A DNA stretch of 64,000 nucleotides from Chryseobacterium sp. VAUSW3 (GTDB lineage Bacteria; Bacteroidota; Bacteroidia; Flavobacteriales; Weeksellaceae). The position numbers and the translations under genes were made by a program. The notes beneath the pieces were generated by a model, which was given only the letters and a program-made list of their open reading frames with translations, made no database searches and was not told the DNA's origin. Where the stretch lies: the NCBI RefSeq assembly GCF_002205795.1, contig NZ_NIUY01000001.1, forward strand, positions 434,001-498,000, read 5' to 3'. Each line of letters begins with the position of its first letter. The stretch's first letter is position 1. Shown one piece after another: positions 52,533-62,500 of the stretch.

Positions 52533-53069
52533 TTACTTTGACTTTCCTTTTCCCTGCGAATTTCCTTTACCCTGCGAATTTCCTTTAACATAAAGGTGCG
52601 AACCGTCATTAAGTTTCTTTCTTCTTTCGTATTCCTTCATTGATTTGGTATTTACCCCATTATTTATAACCGGTTTTCTCGATTTAATAGTGTTATACTT
52701 CTTTACCTGCGTGCTTTTATAATTGTTTTTATTTCTGTTATAAACCGCTACAGGATTCTGACCTTTATAGTATTTGTTCTTGAATTTTTCATATTTCGCC
52801 GGTCCCATAATTCGTTCGATGGATCTGTAACGGTCGACTCTCCATTGGTCAGGGTTACTACCGTACGCGCGGTTCCATGAGTTATAATCCGAGTACTGAT
52901 TATTTAATGCAAATAAGTCTGCTTTTTGTTGCGGACTTAGCAATAAATTTGCTGCGACAGTCTGCCAGTTTACATCGGTAATACTTCTTCTGTAATCATT
53001 ATAATAATCTGACTGTGAATAACCCAGGGTAAATAAACCCAAGCTGAATATTGTGATAATCTTTTTCAT
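52533..53069 (-). CDS. Secreted protein of the 52533/53187 paralogous pair
   Basis: The 178-residue protein has a signal peptide (MKKIITIFSLGLFTLGYSQ). Residues 25-110 form a domain shared with the neighbouring 53187 gene: RSI-DVNW, LSPQQKADLFALNNQY, SWN, NPD-W, ERIMGP and YYKGQNPV. The LSPQQ site and the later ERIMGPAKYEKF recall the paired LTxxQ signatures of the 50928 protein, which would make it a divergent Spy/CpxP-like protein; that is inference. The C terminus is a low-complexity Gly/Ser/Gln/Lys tail encoded by an 18-bp tandem repeat. I start at the ATG at 53067-53069 because it opens a signal peptide. Function unknown. Confidence 0.75.
   Translation of the reverse strand: MKKIITIFSLGLFTLGYSQSDYYNDYRRSITDVNWQTVAANLLLSPQQKADLFALNNQYSDYNSWNRAYGSNPDQWRVDRYRSIERIMGPAKYEKFKNKYYKGQNPVAVYNRNKNNYKSTQVKKYNTIKSRKPVINNGVNTKSMKEYERRKKLNDGSHLYVKGNSQGKGNSQGKGKSK
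52543..52589 (-). repeat. 18-bp tandem repeat encoding the GNSQGK tail
   Basis: Two full 18-bp units (52543-52560 and 52561-52578) differ at one base, followed by a partial third. They encode the tail GNSQGKGNSQGKGKSK and could change in copy number. Confidence 0.8.
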
Positions 53070-53186
53070 TTTAAGAATTTTAATTTGTTGTGTCATAACT
53101 ATCTCCATTACTGTGCCAAAATAAAAAAAGGAGAGCCGCTCCTTTCGAAACCGCTCTCCCATCACTACTAACACTAAAAACTAAAA

Positions 53187-54131
53187 TTATAAAGAGGTAA
53201 ATCTCTGACCCGGGATTCGGGCTGTATTTCCCGGGGTTGCTGTTCCCGGAGTCCGATTTCTCAGACTTCCGGAATTACTTTCTATCTTTCTCTGTGGATC
53301 TGTATTTCTTATTCCGGAGTTATTGTCTCTGAACCCACCGTTATTTCGAGGTGTTTCAGTCTGTGGCCGGATCTCATTATTTCTTGTTGTACCGTTGGAA
53401 ATCCGTGGCGCAGTTCTCACCGGTGCCTCATTTCCGTTTCGGAAGCCGTTATTCTCTGTTCTTTTGTTTAAGTCTCCGTCATTTCTGAATCCTTCTTTCC
53501 TTTGCGCATTATTCCAGTTACCGTTTCCTGTTCGTGGGGAATTTTGGAAACCAATGTTCTGTCTCGGATTCGCCTGGTGATATTTCACTTTGTTAATTCT
53601 ATAACGGTTTACATTGATGTTTTTGTATCGGGGAACCACATAAACATGGGTTACATAATGTTGTCTTCTGTAGTTTTGCCAATAATTCACGGGATTGTAT
53701 CCGTTGTAATAATTATTCTGGTAAATTACATATACCTTAGGTCCTAAAATTCTTTCGAGTGCATAGAATCTGTCATAATACCATCGGTCGGGATTATATC
53801 GGTAATATGAATTCCATGAAGCGAATGTCGGAAACTGGTCATTCAACATTATGATCTGGCGGATCTGCCAGGACGAAAGGCGATACTGAGAGAAAAACCT
53901 GCTCCAGTTTACATCATAAATGCTTCGCTGGTAGTCTCTGTAATAACTCTGGTAGAGATCGTTTCTGTAATAATCAGATGGATATTCGTAATAATAATCT
54001 TCCGGAAAATAAAATTCATCATCGTAATCGTCGTAATAACCATTATTGTTGTTTGGATAATAATCCGGATAATTCTGTGCGGAAATCAATGTTGCAAAAA
54101 ACACCGAAAGTCCAAAAAGTATTTTTTTCAT
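53187..54131 (-). CDS. Secreted Tyr/Asn/Arg-rich protein, paralogue of the 52533 gene
   Basis: The 314-residue protein has a signal peptide (MKKILFGLSVFFATLISAQ), then an acidic Tyr/Asp-rich stretch (20-60), the shared domain (65-150, with RSIYDVNW, LSSWQIRQIIMLNDQF, SWNSYY, NPDRWYYD, ERILGP and YYNGYNPV), and a long Asn/Arg/Gly-rich tail (about 180-314) with RNGN, NNGF and RNN-type repeats. The composition is typical of extracellular or surface proteins. It lies head-to-tail with the 52533 gene (117 bp gap), so the two arose by tandem duplication and then diverged in their C-terminal tails. No known function. Confidence 0.72.
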   Translation of the reverse strand: MKKILFGLSVFFATLISAQNYPDYYPNNNNGYYDDYDDEFYFPEDYYYEYPSDYYRNDLYQSYYRDYQRSIYDVNWSRFFSQYRLSSWQIRQIIMLNDQFPTFASWNSYYRYNPDRWYYDRFYALERILGPKVYVIYQNNYYNGYNPVNYWQNYRRQHYVTHVYVVPRYKNINVNRYRINKVKYHQANPRQNIGFQNSPRTGNGNWNNAQRKEGFRNDGDLNKRTENNGFRNGNEAPVRTAPRISNGTTRNNEIRPQTETPRNNGGFRDNNSGIRNTDPQRKIESNSGSLRNRTPGTATPGNTARIPGQRFTSL

Positions 54132-54261
54132 TTTTTTTAAACTGTTTTTAAGCTGTTCACTACAACCTATTAGAAAAGCATGCCAACTTTTATGTTCAAA
54201 ATCCTTTCAAACGCCTTTAAACAGGGGTTTTACGGACTTTTCATATTCTTTTGATTAAAAT

Positions 54262-54298
54262 AAAAAAAAGAAGTTAAAGCAAAAACTCCAACTTCTTT
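54262..54298 (-). terminator. Intrinsic terminator downstream of malQ
   Basis: AAAGAAGTT (54267-54275) pairs with AACTTCTTT (54290-54298); T8 follows on the minus strand. It lies about 85 bp past the malQ stop. The remaining spacer to 54131 shows nothing else. Confidence 0.85.
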
Positions 54299-54383
54299 AA
54301 TAAATATTATAAAATTCTGATTTTCAACAGATAAAAGTTTTTTTTCTTTTCTGTCAAAAATTGTTATTTTTTTTAGAAAAAAT

Positions 54384-57041
54384 TTACGCCCGATTAGCAT
54401 CAGAAATCCAATCTGCGATTTTTCGGTTGAAACCTTCCTTATTCAAAAGGCTTTCTAAACTCAAGTGCATTCTGTACCGCCAGTAATGCGGAAATACAGC
54501 AGGATTATTAATTCTTTCCTCATCCATATTCGCATTAGTCAACTCATGATCAGTTGCCAGAAATTCCTGAATCGGAAAAATCGCTAACATCGCATCGTTA
54601 TAAAGATGCTGTTTCATAATGATTTCAGCGAGTTGTGGCTCAAGGTTCCATGGTGCAGTTCCCGGCTGACCTAACTGCTGGTTAAAATACTGTTGGGTTA
54701 AGTTACGGTCTTCGTGCCACCACTGGCGAAGCGTAGAACTGTCGTGCGAACTCGCCGTGACTACATTAAGATAAGAAGCATCTTTAGGATTATACCAAGG
54801 GATATTATCCGATGGCATTCGCTGTACTTTGAGGGCTGTAATTCCCAGTCTGTCCATCACCTGAGGAACAGATTCGGGCACCAATCCTAAATCTTCACCG
54901 CAAATCAGCATATCGGTGGCATTAAGAATTACGGGTAATTTCTCCATTGCTTTTTCATACCACAGCCCATCCTGTCTTTTGAAGAAATAATCAATATAAA
55001 GATCATAAACCGCCTGTTTTTCCCAATTTGGAAGATGACTAAATGACGAGGTTTTATCAATATTAAACCTCGGGTGATATACGGTTTCCCCGTAAGCATT
55101 CTCTTCAGGCAGGAAGAGCACATTGGCACATAGGGAAATCAATTTTTCTTCTGCCCAAGGATGCGGATTAGTTTTAAAATATTCTGTGAGTTTTCTTTGG
55201 GTATCAAATTCTTCCTTGAAAGAATAAGTACCGTCGAAATGATTATTCATAAACTGGTTATGAATGTTATCTCTTTCATCACCAAATTCATCCCAAAGAA
55301 TCTGATCATTGATGAAAGGCTTACAATACCGGTCGTAATAAAAAGGAATATGTCTGGCACTGAATTCATCCATCCTAACCGGAACAGCCGGATAGAAATA
55401 ACCCAAAATCCCCTGCGTTGCGCTCATCGGCATTCGCCAGATTCTGAAAAACCCAAGGATATGGTCAATCCTCATCGCATCAAAATACTGCTCCAGCGCT
55501 TTGAAACGGTTCTTCCACCAACGGTAACCGTCTGCTTTCATAGCTTCCCAGTTGTACGTCGGGAACTCCCAGTTCTGGCCCAGTTCGGTGAACTGATCTG
55601 GTGGTGCACCGGCCTGAAAATCCATTCCGAAAAGTTCCGGCTCGGTCCAGGCTTCCACAGAATATCTGTAGATTCCGATCGGTAAATCGCCTTTTACAGA
55701 AATACCGAGACTGTGAGTATAATCAATGGCATCTTTCAACTGAAGATGCAACTGATACTGTACCCATGCGTGCAGCATCGCCGACTCGAAATCCTTACTT
55801 TTTGGACTGAAAAACGGAGCGATTTTGCCTGCGATATATTTCTTATGCGTTTTCCAGAGGTTGAAATTTGGCGTTTTATATTTATCGCGCTGTACACAGA
55901 AAGCAGCGTAAGGCAAGAGCCAGTCCTCATTATCTTTTATAAATTTTTTGAAACTTCTGTCTTTCAGGATTTCAGTCTGATGAAGATTAAAAACTGCCTT
56001 AACAAACTTCCACTTCCCTGAAATCATTTTTTCATAATCGATGAGGCTTAATGAATTTAACTCTGTTTTTTCTTTCTCATATTCCTCAACGAGTTCTTTC
56101 GGCAAAGCATATTCTAAATTCTCAACAGAAAGATACTGCGGGTGGAGCGCGTAAACAGAGATCGCTGCGTAAGGATAAGAATCTGTCCACGAATAGTTTG
56201 CTGTGGTATCGTTGATCGGCAAAATCTGCAAAAGGGAAAGATTCGTTTTTTTCGCCCAGTCGGCAAGATTTTTTAAATCTGGAAATTCGCCTACACCGAA
56301 ACCGTTTTCTGTTCTGAGCGCAAACACCGGAACGGCAACGCCGGCTGCGTGGTACATCTCGAAAGATTTAAACCTGAAGAAATGATCGGCTTTAATCTGC
56401 AGAATATTTTTTTCCGGGTTTGGTACTGCCCATCGGTTATCTCCGTATTCCAGATCGAAAACCTCGCCGGAATGCCGGTCGCGGAGCCCGTATTTGTACT
56501 GAATCATCTGATCAGAAACAATTTCAACCGCTGCTTCCCAAATTCCGAAATCGGTTTGAGCCATGTTTACGGATCCATTTTTATCCCAGTTTCCGAGCGC
56601 GTCACAATTTCCAAGAAGTACAAGCTGCCAGTTCTGATGATAAATTGGAGCTTCTAACCGGAACAAATGGGTATGTCTCTTTAAAACTGCATTTTTTTCG
56701 GGTTTGAAACCGCTGAATGTATTTTTAAGAATTTTGTTGTTAAGATAATTCTCCGGAAAATTCTTCAAATTCCACACATCATAAATTACAAATTCGTCGT
56801 AGTTATGAGGTAAATTTAAACGGTGTAAAGAAAATTCTTCGTCCAGAACAGCCTGTGCTTCATCTACAAGCGTATATTTATAGGTAATACTTTTCGAAAA
56901 ATAATCAACCTCAGCGGTCCAGTTTCCGTTATCGGTGTATCTTAAAGGATAAATTTTATCTTCGGTTCCTTCTTCCATCACCAAAACCTGAAGATTTTCT
57001 CCCATTTTGGTGCGGAAATTAATATTGAAATACAGTTTCAT
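54384..57041 (-). CDS. malQ: 4-alpha-glucanotransferase with N-terminal starch-binding domains
   Basis: The 885-residue protein has two CBM20-like domains (about 1-100 and 125-225; LFRLEAPIYHQNWQLVLLGNCDALGNWD marks the second) and a C-terminal GH77 amylomaltase. Catalytic motifs: GDLPIGIYRYSVEAW, RIDHILGFFRIWRMP (nucleophile Asp), CGEDLGLVP (acid/base Glu) and SSHDSSTLRQWW (third Asp). The layout is that of DPE2-type enzymes, which transfer glucosyl units from maltose to glycogen or similar polymers. No other maltose or glycogen gene is next to it. Confidence 0.93.
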   Translation of the reverse strand: MKLYFNINFRTKMGENLQVLVMEEGTEDKIYPLRYTDNGNWTAEVDYFSKSITYKYTLVDEAQAVLDEEFSLHRLNLPHNYDEFVIYDVWNLKNFPENYLNNKILKNTFSGFKPEKNAVLKRHTHLFRLEAPIYHQNWQLVLLGNCDALGNWDKNGSVNMAQTDFGIWEAAVEIVSDQMIQYKYGLRDRHSGEVFDLEYGDNRWAVPNPEKNILQIKADHFFRFKSFEMYHAAGVAVPVFALRTENGFGVGEFPDLKNLADWAKKTNLSLLQILPINDTTANYSWTDSYPYAAISVYALHPQYLSVENLEYALPKELVEEYEKEKTELNSLSLIDYEKMISGKWKFVKAVFNLHQTEILKDRSFKKFIKDNEDWLLPYAAFCVQRDKYKTPNFNLWKTHKKYIAGKIAPFFSPKSKDFESAMLHAWVQYQLHLQLKDAIDYTHSLGISVKGDLPIGIYRYSVEAWTEPELFGMDFQAGAPPDQFTELGQNWEFPTYNWEAMKADGYRWWKNRFKALEQYFDAMRIDHILGFFRIWRMPMSATQGILGYFYPAVPVRMDEFSARHIPFYYDRYCKPFINDQILWDEFGDERDNIHNQFMNNHFDGTYSFKEEFDTQRKLTEYFKTNPHPWAEEKLISLCANVLFLPEENAYGETVYHPRFNIDKTSSFSHLPNWEKQAVYDLYIDYFFKRQDGLWYEKAMEKLPVILNATDMLICGEDLGLVPESVPQVMDRLGITALKVQRMPSDNIPWYNPKDASYLNVVTASSHDSSTLRQWWHEDRNLTQQYFNQQLGQPGTAPWNLEPQLAEIIMKQHLYNDAMLAIFPIQEFLATDHELTNANMDEERINNPAVFPHYWRYRMHLSLESLLNKEGFNRKIADWISDANRA

Positions 57042-57166
57042 AACATGGAATAATTTGATGACGCAATTTATGAAATTTCAATAATTTTTAAGGTCAAAAT
57101 CTTAAATATTTTCAAAGGCTTATATACTGAAAATCAAATCAATACAAACCTAAAGTTTCAAGAGAC

Positions 57167-57201
57167 AAAAAAACCTTTCCGGCGCTGAGCCAAAAAGGTT
57201 T
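57167..57201 (-). terminator. Intrinsic terminator of cysS
   Basis: AAACCTTT (57171-57178) pairs with AAAGGTTT (57194-57201); on the minus strand the stem is followed by T7. Confidence 0.85.
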
Positions 57202-57222
57202 ATAAACTGTATTTTTTTAGAA

Positions 57223-58689
57223 TTAATTCAGAGAATACGTCGTTCCGTCTCTTCCGTCTTTCAGTTCAATACCTTCGGCCAACAAGCGGTCACGGATCTG
57301 GTCCGAAAGTTCGAAATTTTTGGATTTTCTGGCCTGATTTCTAAGTTCAATTAAAACCTGCAAAGTTTGATCGAGTTTTTCATTGTTATTCTCCTCAACA
57401 TTCTGAAGTCCCAAAACATCAAACACAAAGCCGTTCATCAGCTGTTGAAGTTCTTTTAAATCAGCTTCATTAATGGTTTCTTTCTCATCTTTAAGTTTAA
57501 AGATAAAGTTCACCGCTTCGAATAGATATGAAATAAGAATCGGGGAGTTAAAATCATCCGTCAACGCTGCGTAGCATTTTTCTTTCCAGGCAGATATGTC
57601 GAAACTTGAAGAATCTGACATTTTAAACGCAAATCCTGAAACAATTTTCATGGCTTCCATCAATCGTTGAAAACCTTTTTCGCTTGCCACCATGGCTTCG
57701 TTGGATATATCGAGAACGCTGCGGTAATGCGCCTGTAAAAAATTAAAACGTACAATCGCCGGATGGAAAGGCTTTTCGAAAAAATCGTTTTTACCGGAAA
57801 CAAGTTCCATCGGGAGGATATAATTTCCTGTAGATTTACTCATCCGCTGTCCGTTCATTGTAAGCATATTCGCGTGTAACCAATAATTTACGGGTTCAGT
57901 ACCGTTGCAGGCTTTGCCTTGTGCCACTTCACATTCGTGGTGAGGAAATTTAAGATCCATGCCACCTCCGTGAATGTCGAATTTTTCACCTAAATACTTC
58001 GTCGACATGGCAGTACATTCCAGATGCCAGCCAGGAAAGCCTTCGCCCCAGGGAGAGTTCCAGCGCATGATATGTGCCGGAGAAGCAGCTTTCCAAAGTG
58101 CGAAATCCTGAGGATTTTTCTTTTCGTTCTGTCCATCCAGATCGCGGGTATTTGCAAAAAGTTCTTCAATATTTCGTCGTGAAAGTTCGCCGTAATTCAA
58201 GCCGCGGCTGTTATACTCCAAAACATCAAAATAAACAGAACCGTTGCTTTCGTACGCAAAACCTTTGTCCAGTAACTTCTGGGTCAGCTCAATCTGTTCC
58301 AGGATATGTCCTGTTGCTGTAGGCTCAATTGTTGGCGGAAGCAGATTGAAGGTATCTAAAACTTTATGAAAATCTACGGTATATTTCTGAACGATTTCCA
58401 TGGGTTCCAGCTTTTCGAGACGCGACTGTTTCACAAAACGGTCGTTATCTACATCGCCGTCGTCGGTTAAATGTCCTGCATCGGTAATATTTCTTACATA
58501 CCGAACTTTATAACCCAAATGAACAAGTGAGCGGTAAATAAAATCGAAAGACATAAAGGTACGCACATTTCCGAGGTGAACATTGCTGTAAACCGTAGGC
58601 CCGCAGACATACATCCCGACATTTTTATCGTGGATGGGTTTGAAGATTTCCTTTTCGCCGGAAAGTGAGTTGTATATTTTAAGTTCCAT
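57223..58689 (-). CDS. cysS: Cysteinyl-tRNA synthetase
   Basis: The 488-residue enzyme charges tRNA-Cys, the tRNA also encoded in this window. C29 and the HIGH-type motif HLGN (38-41) lie in [16 protein letters not shown], and the KMSKS-type motif is RMSKSTGN. Zn ligands C, C and H are visible in the segment with [10 protein letters not shown] and [15 protein letters not shown] start at the ATG at 58687-58689 ([10 protein letters not shown]); the 15 residues before it in the open frame are not like the family. It is 37 bp downstream of folE and probably cotranscribed. Confidence 0.97.
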   Translation of the reverse strand: MELKIYNSLSGEKEIFKPIHDKNVGMYVCGPTVYSNVHLGNVRTFMSFDFIYRSLVHLGYKVRYVRNITDAGHLTDDGDVDNDRFVKQSRLEKLEPMEIVQKYTVDFHKVLDTFNLLPPTIEPTATGHILEQIELTQKLLDKGFAYESNGSVYFDVLEYNSRGLNYGELSRRNIEELFANTRDLDGQNEKKNPQDFALWKAASPAHIMRWNSPWGEGFPGWHLECTAMSTKYLGEKFDIHGGGMDLKFPHHECEVAQGKACNGTEPVNYWLHANMLTMNGQRMSKSTGNYILPMELVSGKNDFFEKPFHPAIVRFNFLQAHYRSVLDISNEAMVASEKGFQRLMEAMKIVSGFAFKMSDSSSFDISAWKEKCYAALTDDFNSPILISYLFEAVNFIFKLKDEKETINEADLKELQQLMNGFVFDVLGLQNVEENNNEKLDQTLQVLIELRNQARKSKNFELSDQIRDRLLAEGIELKDGRDGTTYSLN

Positions 58690-58726
58690 TTTAAGAATGT
58701 GGTTTAAAAGGTAATATTTGAATCTG

Positions 58727-59392
58727 TTAATCAAATTTTGCGTGACTGCCTACGTAATGCAGGAACTCCTGTCTTGTAATCGGATTGGTTCTGAAAATTC
58801 CGCTGAGTTCTGCTGTAATCGTAGAACTTGCAGTGTCTTTAATACCGCGGCAATTCACACAAAGGTGTTTCGCGTCGATGATACAGGCTACATCCTTTGT
58901 TCCTAAAGCCGTTTTCAGGGCATCTACAATCTGCATTGTGAGTCGTTCCTGAACCTGCGGACGTTTGGAGTAATAATCTACAATCCTGTTGATTTTTGAC
59001 AGACCGATTACTTCGCCGTTCGAAATATAGGCAACATGCGCTTTCCCGATGATTGGCAGAAAATGATGTTCACAGAATGAATACACCGTAATGTCTTTCT
59101 CCACCAGCATCTGTCGGTACTTATACTTATTCGAAAAGGTAGAAATTCCGGGTTTGTTTTCCGGGAGCAGTCCACCGAAAATCTCATTCACATACATTTT
59201 GGCCACCCTTTTCGGGGAATCCTTCAGTGAATCGTCGTTCATATCCATTCCTAAAGTCTCCATAATCTGATGAAAATGGTGCTGAATGATTTCTATTTTT
59301 TCCTGTGGGGATTTTTCGAAAGCATCTGGCCGCAACGGCGTGTGATCTTTGCCCGTAAACAGGTCGTCGTCGTTATCTATATCGTGATTCAT
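58727..59392 (-). CDS. folE: GTP cyclohydrolase I
   Basis: FolE makes dihydroneopterin triphosphate from GTP, the first step of folate and pterin synthesis; FolB (2004-2363) acts later. The 221-residue protein has the Zn ligands C107 and H110 in [19 protein letters not shown] and a third Cys in KHLCVNCRG, and the usual [12 protein letters not shown] segment. I start at the ATG at 59390-59392 ([10 protein letters not shown]), not the GTG upstream. TAATTTTG (59410-59417, minus) is a possible -7 element. Confidence 0.97.
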   Translation of the reverse strand: MNHDIDNDDDLFTGKDHTPLRPDAFEKSPQEKIEIIQHHFHQIMETLGMDMNDDSLKDSPKRVAKMYVNEIFGGLLPENKPGISTFSNKYKYRQMLVEKDITVYSFCEHHFLPIIGKAHVAYISNGEVIGLSKINRIVDYYSKRPQVQERLTMQIVDALKTALGTKDVACIIDAKHLCVNCRGIKDTASSTITAELSGIFRTNPITRQEFLHYVGSHAKFD

Positions 59393-59409
59393 AACTTTTA
59401 ATGAAACCA

Positions 59410-59417
59410 CAAAATTA
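59410..59417 (-). promoter_or_regulatory. Possible -7 element for folE-cysS
   Basis: TAATTTTG on the minus strand lies 17 bp upstream of the folE ATG. The -33 element is weak. Confidence 0.4.
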
Positions 59418-59496
59418 GGGATTTAATTTTTGATTTTTGTAATTAGTTTAACACCAGGCGCCACACCGATTTTCAATTATAGTTTAGATTTCTTTA

Positions 59497-59529
59497 AATA
59501 AAAAACTCAGAACCGTAATTCTGAGTTTT
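59497..59529 (-). terminator. Intrinsic terminator of sprA
   Basis: An 11-bp stem (59502-59512 with 59519-59529) with T-rich sequence after it on the minus strand ends the sprA transcript 8 bp past the stop codon. Confidence 0.9.
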
Positions 59530-59536
59530 AATCTTT

Positions 59537-62500
59537 TTAGAAACCGCCACCGCTTCCGGCAAAGGTAAATGTCGCCGTTAAACCGGCCCGTACCGTAGAC
59601 AGCGGGAAGGCTGTAGAGATTTTGTATTTGGTCAACAACTGGTCATAGAAGAATCTGATGTTGAAATTCTGCGACATGTTGTAATCCGCCGAAAGTTTGA
59701 TACTCATCATCCGTTGACCGCCTGTTACCTGCGAATCGTTCTGAAGGATATTGGTGATTCTGGTCTGGCTGTCTCTCAGGGAGAAATCTCCGCGGATGTT
59801 CAGGTCGCTTTTCAGGGTTCTTTCTTTTCCTTTAAAGTTCATCTTCATTTTAAGGTCTTTCAGGATATATCCAAATCCAAAAATATATTCGTTGCCCGCA
59901 TCTTCGGTAAGCGTATGGTTCACAAGACCTAACATAAACATACGGTCGCGGTTATACTGCGCACGGAACTGCATGTTGTTTCTCATGGTAACATCGGCTC
60001 CGATCAGCGGTGCGAAAGCTTCCACATAACCGACTTGCGAGAACGTATACGGGTTGAACTCGTTTCCGAAAGCATCAGTCTGCGGTGCTGTTGGATTATT
60101 CTGAACATTATAATAATCCACACTCGACTGGATTCCTGAAGCCGTGTAGGTAGAACTGTAACCGTGAAGGATATCGAATTTCGAGAACTGGCTGTTTACG
60201 AAAGGAATATTCTTCAGTCCGGAATACGTTACACGCCAGTTCGGCAGCGGGAAGCCAGATTTTTTTGGATCCGTAAGTTCTCCGTTCACCGTTTTGCCTT
60301 CTACGGCAGCCTGGAATGCAGGAATCAAAATATAGGCATCACCTAAACCTTTTCCGCTGGCAAAATCAACCGGATTGTATACGCCTCCCGTCTGCAAATA
60401 AATCTGTCTGGCGTTTTCGTACATGGTATCGTAAATACTTTTCCCGTCGGTAAATGCAGTTTTGAATGTCCACGCAGTTCTGGAATACGAAATCATATCG
60501 GTACCGAAAGAGAACTGGAATCCGTTCGCTGGGTTAGAATCTGCATCAACGTTATAACCGCCCTGGATGAAATTGCTGTTATAATTCTTCAGGAAATTCA
60601 CATCAATTCTGAAATCATTCACCGGCATAATCTGAACATTTGCAAGGAAATTTCGGTTCTTCAGCTGCGTGTACGGATCATTCATGTAAGGCGAATTCGA
60701 AAGCCAGCCGTTTTCAATCACTGTTCTGCGGATATCTGCCTGCGACCCAAGAAGGAAACCATAAGTCGGTCCACCCAAAGTCTGCCCGTAACCGTACCAG
60801 TTTGGTGCTGAAAGCAAGCCCGGAAGCACGGTTCCGTTGTTTTCGTTATAGGAAACATCAAGCTGCTTGATCGAAGTTAAAGCATAGGCAATGCTCTGAA
60901 CCGGATTCAGTTTATTCTTGAATTTATAAGACTTAAAGTTTCTTTTCGCGTTTTTCTTTTGCCAGGCCAAATTGTATACATTGTTCAGGGAATCGATTTC
61001 CTGTTTACGTTTCTGCATTTTGGTATTGATGTTCTGGAAATACTTGAACTTACCGAAGAATTTAGGAATATCAACGCTCGAAGTTGCTACAATATTATTG
61101 GTATTCTGGCCAATACTTCCCAAACTTTCGGTAACATTGGTTTCTGGGTTCACAAATCCTGTCATCACGGTACTTCTCGCATTCCAGTTATAGGTAAATC
61201 CGTAACCAAGCTCCGCGTTAATAAAGTCGAGATAAGGCAAATACTCGAATGGGAAACGGTAATTCAGCTGAACACGGTGGTTGTAAAGTACCGGTCTTCC
61301 GGCACGGAATGGGTCTGCGAAAATCGATTTGGTGTTCATGTCATTTACACTCAAATTGTCATTCAGCGTACGCATTGCTGAATTGATTTCCAGTTTTAAA
61401 GATTTCGTGAAATTAAATCCTAAACCGTATTGCCAGCCGAAATAGAAGTTTCTGTTTCTGATCACATCAAAATCCTGACCTGTATTTCCGTTAAGAATCG
61501 CTTCAATATTACGGAATTCAAGTTCGTTATAATTTCTGTCGATTTCAGTTCTGAACGAAAATCTTGTAGGAACCGGATTGAAGTTCACTTCTTTTATAAA
61601 TCGCAAATATTTATACGATTTCGCAGTGTCGCTCACTATTTTATTAAACGGTCTCAGCACCCACGGTTTGAAGTTATAATTGTAATCAATATAGCCTCTT
61701 AAATACTGGCGGTAATTTTTCTTCGTGTAAACATCTCGGTAATAATCATCGTTGTACACCGTAGTTAACGAAAGGTTTTCCACATCGTAAAACTTAGGTT
61801 TTTTGTTGGAATCCATTCTTTCTTTGCGCATGTTTACCACACCGATGCTTCTCTGCTGGGTATAAGTTCTTGCCACTTTCTTCAGCTGATCTTTGTTTGG
61901 TGCCTCTTCGAAAGTTACATCATTATCCAGCGGATTGTATTTCGGATCTTCGATGGTTTGGGTGTAAGAATAATTTACAGGAATCTTCATTCCCACTTTT
62001 TCAGGCAGGAATTTATCTACATTCACCGTCGTATTTACATTAAATGCTGACAGTGTAGACTGTGCCCTTTCGGCCGGTTTTTGTGAAATTCCGCCAAAAC
62101 CGATTGTAGAGTAAGAAGCATTTGCATTTACTAAAGCAAAATCCCCCAGGTTAAAGTTAACACTTGCATTCCCGGCATAACCGCCTTTGTTCTCGATTTC
62201 AGAAAGACGGATCTCATTCACCCAAAGTACAAGGTCTTTAGAATTCACCTCATCCTTGTTCCGCACACCGAGCATAATCGTGGTTACATTTCCTAAACTT
62301 GGCCGACCTTTAATGAAGATTTTCTTGTTAGGATCAAGAGCGGAATATTCAACATCCTCCGTTCTGTCATCAATCTGAATTTGAGAATTGCCGTCACGAC
62401 GAAGTTTCGCATCCACAAAATTCTGAATCAGAATATCCACTGAGTTTTCCGCTGGCCAGATTTCCATTGGCGAAGTTGCATTTTTCGGAGTGTAAGTTAG

